From positions 20,956,001 through 21,020,000 of the forward strand of contig JBHGNT010000011.1 of the NCBI GenBank assembly GCA_043228905.1: a stretch of 64,000 nt of DNA, written 5' to 3'. Positions 1 through 10,918 of this stretch are shown piece after piece. Numbering within the stretch: position 1 is the first letter of the stretch; each line of letters opens with the position of its first letter. The DNA is from Azolla caroliniana. Taxonomy: Eukaryota > Polypodiophyta. The position numbers were made by a program, and so were the translations under genes. The notes beneath the pieces were generated by a model that worked only from the letters and a program-made list of their open reading frames with translations, was not told the DNA's origin and searched no databases.

Positions 1-210
1 CCCACACATTGTTTGAACTTTGAGTCAAAGAAGAGTTAATTGTTGTCTTCAAAAAGATTGTATAATTCAAGAAGAATGCCAAAATGCATGGAACCAACAC
101 AACAAGTTGAAACCCTATTTTAGATACTTGGGGAAAACTATGGTTCTCTCTAAATCTTCATTTAAAATTGCCCATACTGCCAATATGGGTAACCCAAATG
201 TCGATAAATT
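1..210. repeat. Direct-repeat copy of the 6221-6410 PPR-flank segment
   Basis: The first ~200 bases are nearly the same as 6221-6410; the main differences are a 7-base insertion near position 18 and scattered substitutions. The second copy sits at the upstream end of a PPR pseudogene read on the minus strand, so this is probably the edge of another copy of that pseudogene, cut by the window start. About 6.2 kb of LINE debris separates the two copies. No open frame here looks functional. Confidence 0.7.
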
Positions 211-236
211 GATCATTGTGTAATCACTGACCCTCG

Positions 237-2460
237 TCATCCCAAACATTCCAAATCACTCTCCATACAAGAAATAAGACGAGCGTTCATCCAATTTATA
301 TATAACCCTGAAACCAAAGCAAATTGATCCCAAACTTGCATACTCCTTTTAAGATTTTCTTTTGAGGCTTGTAAAAACATAAAAGAATCATCAGCCAATG
401 CTTGTGCCACCAATTGTCCACCATAAGGAAGATGCAAACCCACAATATCACCTCTGGCCGCAAGATTTGACAACATTACTAACAAAGGATGTGTAACAAT
501 AACAAATAACAATGGGCTTAGTTGACATTGTTGCACGAATCTAGTAAGAAATGCTTTCGGAGTAACTCCACCATTAAACATCACATGTGAGGTTGCATTT
601 TGCCCTAGCAAAAAGATAAGTCGACACATACAAGGACCAAACCCCATATTATACATCACACCTAAGAGGAAAGACATTAACATGACCATATGCTTTTTCC
701 AAATCTAATTGCACCATAACCATTTCTTGATGTGTATGTCGAGCATAATCAGTACACATCCTTTGTTAGTAATGTTGTCAATCTTGCGGCCAGTGGTGAT
801 ATTGTGGGTTTGCATCTTCCTTATGGTGGACAATTGGTGGCACGAGCATTGGCTGATGATTCTTTTATGTATTAACAAGCCTCAAAAGAAAATCTTAAAA
901 GGAGTATGCAAGTAAACCAAAGCAAATTTATCCCAAACTTGCATACTCCTTTTAAGATTTTCTTTTGAGGCTTGTAAAAACATAAAAGAATCATCGACCA
1001 ATGCTTGTGCCACCAATTGTCCACCATAAGGAAGATGTAAACCCACAATATCACCACTGGCTGCAAGTTTTGACAACATTACTAACAAATGATGTGTAAC
1101 AATAACAAATAACAATGGGCTTAGTGGACATCCTTGCCGCATGTATCTAGTAAGAAACACTTTCAGAGTAACTCCACCATTAAGCATCACACGCAAGGTT
1201 GCATTTTGCCCTAGCAAAAAGATAAGTCGACACATATGAGGACCAAACCCCATATTATACATCACGCCTAAGAGGAAAGACCAATTAACATGATCATATG
1301 CTTTTTCCAAATCTAATTGCACCATAACCATTTCTTGATGTGTATGTCGAGCATAATCGGTAGCCATTTGAACATTTAAAACATTATGCAATATATTTCT
1401 ACCTGTAATATAACCATATTGAGATGGATGAATAAGTTAAGATAAGAACTTTTGAAGTCTGATGGATAATAACTTTGCAAATACTTTGTACAACCCTCCC
1501 ATCAATGAAATAGGCCTCCATTGATGAACTGACTCCGGAGATGGTACCTTTGGTATCAATTTGATTAAGACCACCTTCTAGCTCTCAGGCATGAAACTAG
1601 AATCCCAACATTGTTGAAACATTTGTGTGAATGGACTCTTAAGCATGCCATCATACTTCTTAAAAATTTCATTTGTAACACCATCCCAACCAAGGCTTTT
1701 ACCATTTGGAAGGTGTAACAATACCTTTTCCACCTCAGCTTCTTCAAAATAAGCATCCAATTCTTGACAAATATTTGTATTCACCACACACCCAATTACA
1801 CTATAAAACTTGTCGTGCTTTCAACACATCCTCATTAAAATAATCAACTTTGGCCCAATCAAATTCTTAAAATGAGTAATACATAACTCAATAACCGTGA
1901 TTGGGTTCTACAACAATGTCATCCCCTATCTTAATTTATACTACATTTGAACGAGCATATGGTGGTCTTAATCCTTAAAAAACCATATGAGATTGTGATT
2001 GATTATCTATAAATCCCTCCTTTTATTGACGTAGTCTTGTTTGTTGATAACTTTGACAAGGCAAATTCTTCATAATGTCCTATACTTGAACTTGAACATC
2101 CAAAAGCTCTTTATCATGCGGATTATTTATCAATAGTGCATTGCATCGCGTAAGAATATATGAAAACTTATCAATCAATTTCTTACGTCTTTTAGCATTA
2201 GTCATACCATACATATGATGAATATCATTGATCTTTTGTAGTATTGTATCCCATGCATGCCATCCTTAATAACTTGTTCTGAAAACATGCCAAAAATTTG
2301 TTGCATATAGGCATCAAATAAGGAATGTAATAATAACGAAGAATTAATCCTCAAAGGAACTCGATCGAGCAATATTTTGTACATATCTACCCCATGTTTA
2401 GTAACAAGCCCTACATTCTGTTGGCTTAATCATGGGGAGCCCATTCGTTACTTAGGTTGT
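237..2460 (-). mobile_element. L1-type LINE reverse transcriptase fragments (pseudogene, inverted part)
   Basis: Minus-strand translation gives a degraded L1-clade ORF2. Reading leftward, pieces of the RT fingers lie at 1565-1790 (LPNGKSLGWDG), then RPISLMGGLYKVFAKL at about 1460-1540, then DLEKAYDHVNW and RQGCPLSPLLF within 882-1391. The catalytic YADD box is replaced by ALVDDS. A second copy of the same RT end lies at 237-689. Stops and frame changes between blocks show that it is dead. The segment 1790-2460 still reads as the ORF2 portion upstream of RT, also broken. The C-terminal part of an L1 ORF2 follows at 2660 in the opposite orientation. Confidence 0.8.
754..1096. repeat. Inverted repeat (fold-back) of RT sequence
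   Basis: Arms at about 754-913 (plus orientation of the RT fragment) and 937-1096 (minus orientation) are near-complementary over roughly 160 bases, with a 23-base spacer. The left arm ends and the right arm begins with the complementary 13-mers ending or starting in GGAGTATGCAAGT. A transcript through it would fold into a long hairpin. Confidence 0.8.
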
Positions 2461-2659
2461 CTTGTTGGTATAGATTTACCATTTGAAGTGATGTTATCAC
2501 CATTGCTATTATCAATCAAGCGTAAGTTGGTATATTGGGACTCGTAGCAGTTATCCTTTGCAGGTCCGGTTGTCATTGCAAATTCGGTGTTGCTGGCCTC
2601 AATGTGGTTTATTGCATCTGCTTGGTTGTTCTCTAGGTTGGCAATTATGAAAGTTCAAA

Positions 2660-4430
2660 GCCTCATACGTAACTTCCTCTAGGGTGGAAAAAATGAGTCT
2701 CGTGCAGTGGCCAAGGTGGCATGGGATGTTTTGATTAGGCCAAAAAGCCAGGGAGGGTTGGCTTTAATAGATCCCTTGATACAATCTCGAGCTCTCTTGA
2801 CAAAGTTTGTAGTCAAAGGATTGTTGCTAGGGACAGAGGCATGGAAGGGTATGTTGCTTAATATGTCGATGCAATTATGTCCCAAGACGGGAGGAAACAG
2901 GTTGCCTTCTTTGAAATGGATGTTCTTGACAGATGTACAGACACTGAGACGACATCTAACATCCAATAGATTTCTCATGGGAATCGTTAGAGCATGGGAT
3001 GTAATCAAGATTTTTTTACACAAGCAGATGCCTAACACGTGGGATGGTTGGATGAATCAGCCGCTTTTGGCTAATTCTCTCGTCCAGGATTCTATTGGAA
3101 ATGTATTGGGCCTTAGACCTCGTCTTGCATGGGGAAACCTTGAGAATGGGCCAACAACATCAATAGGATCATGGATTCATTTTCATTAGATGCTAGAAGT
3201 GGATCAACTTAAGTAGTTACACTCGATATATGGGGCCAAGACAATGACAATGGATATTTCAGCGACCTTCTCACATGCCTCAACGCGACTTCAGCCATTG
3301 TAGGAGCATATGTGGTTTGGTTGCCTTATGAATGGCATGATGCCCTTTGTTAAAGGAATTTCTTCAGATGGGTGTATTTTTTATTTCCATATTCAACGGG
3401 ATAATAAATTGCAGCCTTATACACCGTCTGATAATTTACTACAAAACCTACTACTCATTGTTCCAGTTATGGTGATTGTCAAAACTGGTAAGAAATGGCT
3501 CTTGTATCCACAACCGTCAATAGCTCATTTGTGGGATATGCTTTGGTTATATGCACGACAGCCAGTTAATAGGCTGATGTGGGACCTAGGGGGATGGTTT
3601 TGGACAAGTCCCATGATGGATCCAATATAGAAAGTTCTGTTCTTTTAGTATACTGTGAAATTCGGTAGAACCTTACTCATGTCTAAGAATATTCCAACCC
3701 TTGCGGTTCAAAAGCACTGGAATAAGTGAGGTGTTTCAAGCAATCATTTGAAGGCTTATTGGAAATGGATTTGGTCTTTTAGGGGACCAACAAAATACAT
3801 TCTCTTCATATGACTTTTACTACATGCAACACTACCAATAGGTCAGTCATTGAAAGGAAATGTAGTAACCATTCTTAGACAATGTAGTTATTGCGGTGAC
3901 TTTCAGGGAACTACCAAGCATGTTCTCTGGTCATGTTCACTAGCCCAACAGGTATGGAATAAAGCTCTTTCTTTATTATTGACAATTAATGCAGGTTGCC
4001 TCTTCTCCTAGGGATCAGCAGTATGGGGGGTTCTCCATTCCGGTCTCTTATTGTATGAGGCACATGATGCTCCAAAGGCTAAGACAGTCATCAACATGCA
4101 TCTAATATTTGTCTCCCCTTTTCAACAACCTCGAAAGCAAATGTGTGCAACCCATGCACGGAAAACAGTATCTACGGTTACATTATGGACCTTATGGAGG
4201 TATCGTTGTAAAAGACGATATGATTCCATAATTCCCCTTCTCTTTGATATATTGTCGAAATTATGGGAGAGCTTATTGGCGATAGTGCGTGGGCAATATG
4301 ACAATATGTCAAGCTCTTCGGAGGTTGTTCTTAAGAAAAGGAAAAAATTACTGCAGTTATGGTGGAAGTTGCCTCTATTCATGGTCTCCTCTCTATCAGG
4401 AATAGTACTGAGACAAAAAAGAAATTAGTA
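2660..4430 (+). mobile_element. L1-type LINE ORF2 C-terminal region (pseudogene)
   Basis: Plus-strand frames at 2707-3189 and 3310-3630 read as the region after RT in plant L1 elements (motif GGLALIDPLIQSRALLTKF). A zf-RVT-like block follows near 3880-3965 with CSYCG, then HVLWSC. Frames are broken by stops, so no full ORF remains. Together with the minus-strand RT block to the left, this gives the inverted-5'-part plus 3'-part arrangement produced by twin priming. Two unrelated LINE fragments side by side would be an alternative. Confidence 0.7.
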
Positions 4431-4639
4431 CTAAGAGAGGAATATTAGTACTAAGAAGAATAGAGGGTGTAGAACACTCGAGAGAAGGAGAGAGTGAGAG
4501 ATCGAGGGAGAGAAAATGATGATGACAACAATATATTTCTCAGGAGTAGTCCTGAAGCTTCTAGAATGTTCCAGAGAAATCTGGAATATACATTAATTTT
4601 CTATAGTAAAACTTAAATAAAAATAATATTTTACATATT

Positions 4640-4722
4640 ACAATAGATAGTGTAATGGTCAATAGCTCAACTTATGTAACATAAGGTCATGGGTTCGAGT
4701 CTTGCTATATCATGACACTATC
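4640..4722 (+). ncRNA. tRNA-like SINE head (candidate)
   Basis: The segment carries an A-box-like TAGCTCAACTTATG near 4664 and a good B box GGTTCGAGTC near 4692, at tRNA spacing. The acceptor and anticodon stems do not pair well, and no CCA or discriminator logic is clear. It is therefore more likely a tRNA-derived SINE head or a degenerate tRNA than a working gene. It sits between two LINE tails. Confidence 0.4.
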
Positions 4723-4735
4723 CCCCCTTTAAAAT

Positions 4736-5110
4736 GATGAGTGTCACGAGTCGTTTTGGATTGAGGAGGCAAGGCATTGGGGCACAAGTGATGTGAGTGG
4801 TCGGTTATGCACACTTTGCTCTAAACAAGTTCGAGAGTCTGAGGATCACACTTTGATACAATGCTCTGCCTTTGATCATATTTGACCATGCATTCCACAT
4901 CTCTTCGACCAAGCCCAATCCTTGCATGAATTCCTCTCACAACCACAATCTCTCGATTGCAACATTCGTTGGTAAAGTTCTTGAACATCGAGAGTCACTA
5001 CTCACTTTCACACGTATCACGTGAAATGTAATATTTTGGTGTCATAGGTCATATTTCACCTCCGAATAAGATAATATAATCTACCTATCTATCTATCTCT
5101 CTCTCTCTAA
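4736..5110 (+). mobile_element. 3' end of a second LINE family (5'-truncated copy)
   Basis: Plus-strand translation shows a C-terminal Cys/His block (RLCTLCSKQ, then HTLIQC) like the one in the LINE at 34855-38188. It is followed by a non-coding tail that ends in a (TATC)n/(CT)n microsatellite at 5081-5108. Stops interrupt the frame. This is the usual appearance of a short, 5'-truncated LINE insertion. Confidence 0.65.
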
Positions 5111-5949
5111 GATTCACACATTCCATAATTATGTTTTTTGGAATCAATTTTGATATTAAATGTAGAATGTGAGCATTGATGTAGCTAAGCTAACTAAAGA
5201 ATAAGATAGTATACTTCTTATTGAAACTTGCATAAGGATACCTGAAGAATTTAAATTTTGACAATACATATTGTACACACTTTGATATTGGCAAAAGATC
5301 CAAGACAACAAAGAGGGCATGTTAAATTGAGAGGTATTGAAATATTATGTTTCTGTTGTACACATGACAAACATAACATATGCATATGGCTAAAAATAGT
5401 GATACCAAACAACATTTCCACTTTTATAATTAGACGCTACATTCATCAACATTATTCTTAACTTTTATGGTTGTATGATTGTATGCTACACTCTTCATTT
5501 TTAGAAGATGGCATTGCTTATCTCAAAGCCAAGGGAGAGGTTATAGTCTTTGATGGCATGGATGCCCATACAAGTATTTCATCACTACACATGTTTTTCG
5601 AATCATACAGGCTAGCCAAGGACCCTCTAAGGAGTTTAGTGTAAGCTCCCCATGGACAAATGCCCAAACAAAATCGTGAATGAATGCATGTAAGCTTTCT
5701 TCTCAAATGACAAGTATGGGATGACAGTCGACACCATTGTATCAAACAAAGTAGAAAAGGTGACAAAAGTACCTAATACAACAATACAATTGAGGATGTT
5801 ATACCCCTCCCTTTCTTTTTCTTTCTTTTTCTAAACAACATATCCTTCCATTAGTTTTAAAAAGGCATATCAGCTACAAAATCAAAATAGATAGAAAGGA
5901 AGTGACAATCCTTCCCAATCCTGTATTGTGTAAGACAATGGGTAGCCAT
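5111..5949. other. Unassigned intergenic stretch
   Basis: AT-rich sequence with no open frame that I can assign. Short ORFs on both strands at 5258-5461 and 5518-5766 have no recognisable domain. A pyrimidine run with CTTTCTTTTT motifs lies at 5806-5834. Confidence 0.5.
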
Positions 5950-6890
5950 GGATCCTTCGTTTAATGAAATTGATTGAGCACTTCCTCAAATTTCCCATTC
6001 TCAGCATATCCTACAATCAGTGCATTCCAAGAGACATGTTCTTGGACCGAAAGCATGTTAAATACTACAGGTGCCTCGACAAGAGATCTATATTTCACAT
6101 GCATATCTAAACAAGTATGAAACAAGTCTTTGCATATGCTCAAAGAGGGATAGTTTTGTGTTACTATATCCATGTTCCCACATATCCCTGATACCACAGT
6201 AAGCAAGTCCTTCATATTCCCACACATTGTTTGAATCAAAGAAGAGTTAATTGTTGTCTTCAAAAATATTGTATAATTCCAGAAGAATGTCAAAATACAT
6301 GGAACCAACACAACAAGTTGAAACCCTATTTCCAACACTTGGGGAAATTTATGGTTCTCTTTAAATCTCCATTTAAAATCGTCCATGCTACCAATATGGG
6401 TCCACAGATCATACCATTACACCACATAAGAGTAGTTGACCCATGCAATTATAATGCTCAATACTTGGTTGAATGCGAAATTGATCTTTCATCAAATTGA
6501 AGTAATCATACCCTTCTTCAAAGTTTCCTACATGATTGCAAGCTGACAAAGTACTAGTAAATGCAACATCAACTAGAATTAATCCCTATTGTTCCATCTC
6601 TTTCAGGCAATGCTTGATACTATATGCATACTATGTAGAGTGACGTCCATGAAACCACACAATGAAATGGCAGTATATTGAACATTCAATGAAACTCTTC
6701 CAATTGTCCACATGTTGCATACATGTTAATGAGCAAATTGCCTATGGCAACATCAGAATCAAATCCATTTCTTATAGCTTGATCATGTATATGACTTGAC
6801 TGTTTCACATCTCCCATCAATCCACAAGTTTTTAGCATGCAAAAAGATGTGACTTTGTCAGCTTTAACCCCTTCTATTTGCATTTTTCAG
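5950..6890 (-). pseudogene. PLS-type PPR protein pseudogene fragment
   Basis: Two minus-strand blocks have clear pentatricopeptide repeat character. At 6686-6883 the motif GVKADKVTSFCMLKTCG is followed by IHDQAIRNGFDSDVAIGN and LLINMYATCGQLEE. At 5961-6090 there is VFNML, then VSWNALIVGYAENGKFEE. Intact PLS-class PPR proteins are organellar RNA-editing or processing factors with many such repeats. Here only about two repeats survive, separated by sequence (about 6090-6500) that does not fit the repeat register and that recurs at 1-210. There is no start codon, transit peptide or DYW domain. This is a relic. Confidence 0.75.
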
Positions 6891-8160
6891 AAATTTCAAA
6901 GCTGAAAAATCTTTATTATTCCACGTATACCTAGAAATCATTGTGTCGTAAGACACCACATCCCCCACATCTAGTTTGTCTTTCCTACTTTCATCTTCCC
7001 CCACTTTTAATTATTTGGCATGAATACAATCCTCCCCCACCACCCTCACTTCCACCCTCATCACCACAATTGTTGCAAAGGCACCTCCATTGGTGACACT
7101 AGTTGTGCATCGCCTATTGATGTCATTGGGATGATCAACTCACTCTTGAACAAGTGAGACAAGGAGGAAGATTGATAAGTCACCAAACATGTGATACCCA
7201 AAATATATACATGTATACACACTTATGCATATACATATATTTACATATAAAAGCAAAATATATCACTTGATAATAATCAACATGGGTTGAAATTCTTGAT
7301 GTTACACAGAATGATTATCTACACATTGTCATTGGCACAAAGCTTGAAACTCAATGACACAAATAATTCAACGACCAAGTATATTTTGATTACAATATTA
7401 TTGTATGAGTCAGCTTTTAGCAAGAAGATGATAGTTGCACAAAGAGAGACAGTTTCTTGCTCAAGAGACACAACTTTTCATTTACTGGCTGAACCTTCTT
7501 TACAGTTTTCAGTTACCTATTTTATCGTTAGGTTAATTGAGTGTTCACACTAGAGATAAAATGTGGGTAGAGTGCGACTTTTATCCTAACACATTTAACA
7601 AGGTAGCTAACATAACCCTCAAATTCTCCCTTGGCATAGGCCCATGGGAAATTCACTTCAACGTCACATAACACTTGCTTGATGGGTATACAACATTGAA
7701 ACAAGATATCTGATCATGTGGATATTGTAAGTTATCATCAAATTCCATTTCTCAATGAGAACATCTAATAAGTGCTTAATTTATTGAGTGACGACATCCA
7801 ACTCATCTCATGCGTCTTCACCTACTAGGAAATATGTCAACGATTTACTGCAAAATAGACAAATCAATTAAATTAAAAGAAAAGAGAGACATTCCTTTGA
7901 GCACTCATAACTGCTCCTCCACTTATCTTGCCTACCAGTGGTTAGGTGGGTCATATTTGAAGTTGTTCTACTGTCTACCACCCGCTTATAGGCAAGACAA
8001 GTGGAGGAGGTTGTCTGGCTTGTCGAGCTTTAATTCATTATGTGGATAGTAAACAAATGGACCTTATAGGTGTAAACAAAGTTAAGACATTAAGAAAGAT
8101 ATTCAATCAACTAGGATAACCTTAATAAATATGTAATGACTTGAAGAACATACATATATC
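6891..8160. other. Intergenic stretch without recognisable genes
   Basis: AT-rich DNA with short ORFs only (7287-7553, 7810-8049), none with a domain that I recognise. Between about 7915 and 8010 the element CTCCTCCACTTATCTTGCCTA pairs imperfectly with a later inverted copy (TAGGCAAGACAAGTGGAGGAG), giving a roughly 20-bp stem around a ~55-base loop. It adjoins the truncated 3' LTR of the copia element. Confidence 0.5.
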
Positions 8161-8413
8161 AAAAGCAGGGGGCGAGCAACAGTAGGATACAACAGACGAC
8201 GCTCTATGCAGTAGGAGAGTGGAGGTTACAGCAGAGAGGAAAGACAGTGAATCGCTGCAACAGAGAGAGGGGGGGGAAACAACGAGGAATACCAGTTTCC
8301 TCTCTCTCACTCACTCGATCACACACACCAAACTCTCTCCCCACACACTACTAAGTGGAAGACCAGTTTTGGCCTTTTCACACTTACCATTTATGGGGGA
8401 TACATGTATAACA
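8161..8413 (-). repeat. 3' LTR of the copia element (truncated)
   Basis: The outer end TGTTATACATG (minus strand) is at 8413, next to the polypurine tract, and similarity to the 5' LTR holds to about 8163. The remaining third of the LTR (U5 side) is absent and is replaced by unrelated AT-rich DNA. A short region next to the G run has diverged or been deleted relative to the 5' LTR. Confidence 0.85.
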
Positions 8414-8556
8414 ATCTCCCACGAAAAGGCCTAAACTAGGAGTACGAATAATGGTAGGTTGAGTTGTACAAGACCTTGACCTATACCTCCCACCTGATGG
8501 GCATGTTACACAATGTGCACAACAAGTCTGTAACGTAAGGCACTAAGTGACTCCCA

Positions 8557-9326
8557 TCAAGTGACAACAATGCTCCAACGCATCTTGTGGTAAGGCCTGG
8601 TCAATGCATATGCGGCATTTTCGCTAGAAACAACCTTCTCAAGCCTAATGCAACCATTAGCTAAGCATTCACGAATGAAATGGTGTCGCAGTCCAATGTG
8701 CTTGGTTTTTGCATGATATATTGGGTTCTTAGCCAAAGCAATGGCACTTTGACTATCACAAAACAATTTGGGTACATGTTGTGGTATACCCATGTCACTA
8801 GCTAATCGAGACAACCAAATTTCTTCCGTACATGCCTCACTGGCTGCAACATACTTAGCCTCTATAGTTGACAACACAACACATTCTTGGAGACAGGATC
8901 TCCAAGCAATGGCACCTCCCATAATTTGAAAAATGTACCCTGAAGTAGATTTCCTACTATCAACACATCCAACATAATCTGAATCTATGTATCCGATGAT
9001 AGAGACATCACCTCTACCCAAGCATAGACATTTATCTTTAGTGCCACTCAGATATCTCATTATCAATTTGAGTGCATCCCAATGTTTCTTACCAGGATTT
9101 GACATGAATCGACCTACCGCTCCCTCCGCAAATGCAATGTCTGCTCTAGTAGCCACCATGGCATACATGATGACTACCAATCGCAGATTGATAAGGAACC
9201 TTGGTCATGAATTCCTTGTCCTCATCAAATGTGGGGCAATCACATGTGCTCAGCTTTACATATGTAGGCAATGGAGTGCTCAACGGCTTTGCATTCTCCA
9301 TATTAAACCTCTTCAGTACTTTGGAT
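8557..9326 (-). pseudogene. copia RT thumb and RNase H domain
   Basis: The part at 9190-9326 (KRFNMENAKPLSTPLPTYVK) is in one frame. A shift near 9185 leads into the RNase H frame at 8557-9180. That domain keeps the three acidic positions: IDSDYVG, STIEAKYVA and CDSQSAI, followed by HIGLRHHFIRE. RNase H degrades the RNA strand during cDNA synthesis. The frame ends in diverged sequence before the polypurine tract. Confidence 0.88.
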
Positions 9327-9330
9327 ACGT

Positions 9331-10103
9331 TGTCTCGTTATTACGCGCGTGCGTGGAGAAAGGCGGGACCACGGGGGTCTTGGACTAGGGAGTGTTGGAG
9401 CGTAGGAAGTCGAGCTTCACCATTCCCGGGGCATCCCAGAAGCACACCGGAAGCAACCGAAGGGAGAGAGAGAGAGAGAGCGTGCTTAACACCGACTTAC
9501 GCACACACTCACACACACACACATGTTGACCCGCCTCACGCCCTTATGTACAGGAAATGCAGGAAAGGGGAAACACCCGACACGAACATAGACGCGAATA
9601 TACACAGACAGACGCAAACGTATATATATGTATAAACAGAAGAATACATTCCCCGCTTCGAGCCGGACTGAGGCAGGTTACAATAGTCGTCTGCTGCCAA
9701 GCCGCCGTCGGAGAGCTCACGGGCTCGTCGCGCCGAGCGGGGTCTTGCACAGGAGGCCGCCAAAGCAAACCCTAAGCAGAACACGAAGGGGAAGAAGAAG
9801 AAGAAGAAGAAGAAGAAGAAGAAGCTAACCCTAAACCTAACGGTATACCCTCTAATGCAAAATGGGCAACCCTTTTACAAAGGGCGTTCCCTTCCTTTTA
9901 TAGAACAAGGAAAGGGATGCGTTACAATGTGGGACAAATCCCAACTTACATGGGATCGTCTGTCCCGACCTGACTACTCTTCGGCGCCATAAAGGCGCCC
10001 TCGATATTCACACTAAATGTACACGGGTTCGTACACACGCTGCACCCCGCCGATGTAGACAATGTTTCCCGGTTTCCGCCTCTGGCCGAAATTCTTCACG
10101 ACA
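9331..10103 (-). mobile_element. Solo LTR (or TRIM-like element) inserted in copia RT
   Basis: A 773-bp GC-richer segment with ends TGTC...GACA is flanked by the 4-bp direct repeat ACGT at 9327-9330 and 10104-10107. Removing it and one ACGT restores the codons E-Y-V-S-K of the host RT. On the minus strand CTATAAAAGG (9894-9903) is a TATA-type promoter of the sort found in LTRs. A (GAA)n run lies at 9790-9823. No protein domains or internal terminal repeats were seen, so a solo LTR is the simplest reading. A miniature retrotransposon is the alternative. Confidence 0.82.
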
Positions 10104-10918
10104 ACGTACTCAACCTGAGACAAGTAAATGCATCGCTTACTCCTATCACAAGTAATACACATACTAAGAATATGTTTTTCGTCTCCCAAATCCTTCATGT
10201 CAAAAGTCTGGCTCAAGTTTTTCTTCAACAAGGATAACTCATCCTTGTTTTTACCAACGATAAGCATATCATCAACATAGAGTATCAACATAATGGAACT
10301 CTCATCTGAACATTTTTTCATATAAAGACATGCATCCTCATTGCTTCTGGTATATCCTTGAGTCTTCATAAAAGCATCAAACTTCTAGTACCACAATCTG
10401 GGGGACGGCTTAAGCCCATACAAACTCTTCTTGAGTTTACATACCAAATGTTCTTTTCCTGAGACTTCATGACCTTCTGGTTGTTCTATATAAATATCCT
10501 CATCAAGGTTCCCATGTAAAAAGGCAATCTTCACATCCATTTGGACTAATTCCAAATCTTGATTTGCAACCAATGAAAGTAACATGCGTAATGTAGTCAT
10601 CTTAACTACAGGATAGAAGGTTTCATCAAAATCAACTCCATGTTCTTGCTTGAAACCTTTGGCTACCAAGCGCGCTTTATACTTTGGGGAAACACTAACA
10701 AACGTATACTTGTATTTGTATAACCACTTGCATGGTAATGCTTTCCTGTCCTTTGGCAAAGGTACTAAATCCCAAGTACCATTCTTATAAATACTATCCA
10801 ATTCACTTTGCATGGCATGCTCCCACTTAGCATGATCACTATCCAACATAGCTTCTTTATAGCAAGAGGGTTCACCTGTATCCGTTAACAGTGAGCTTAG
10901 CAGGTGGCCTAGAGACAC
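10013..10918 (-). pseudogene. copia reverse transcriptase, interrupted by an LTR
   Basis: The frame at 10385-10918 begins with WEHAMQSELDSIYKNGTWDLV, the usual copia RT opening, and has KARLVAKGFKQ and QMDVKIAFLHGNLDE (the catalytic Asp of motif A). A stop at about 10385 precedes the frame at 10013-10369, which carries the YVDD catalytic box (LILYVDDMLIVG). Coding is then cut after EY at 10107 by the 773-bp insertion. It resumes on the far side near 9330 with VSKVLKRFNM in the matching register. Confidence 0.88.

Noticed and set aside
5518-5640. Plus-strand peptide with GEVIVFDGMDAHTS, looked like an enzyme fragment
   Set aside because: Too short, with frame stops on both sides; I could not place it in a family.
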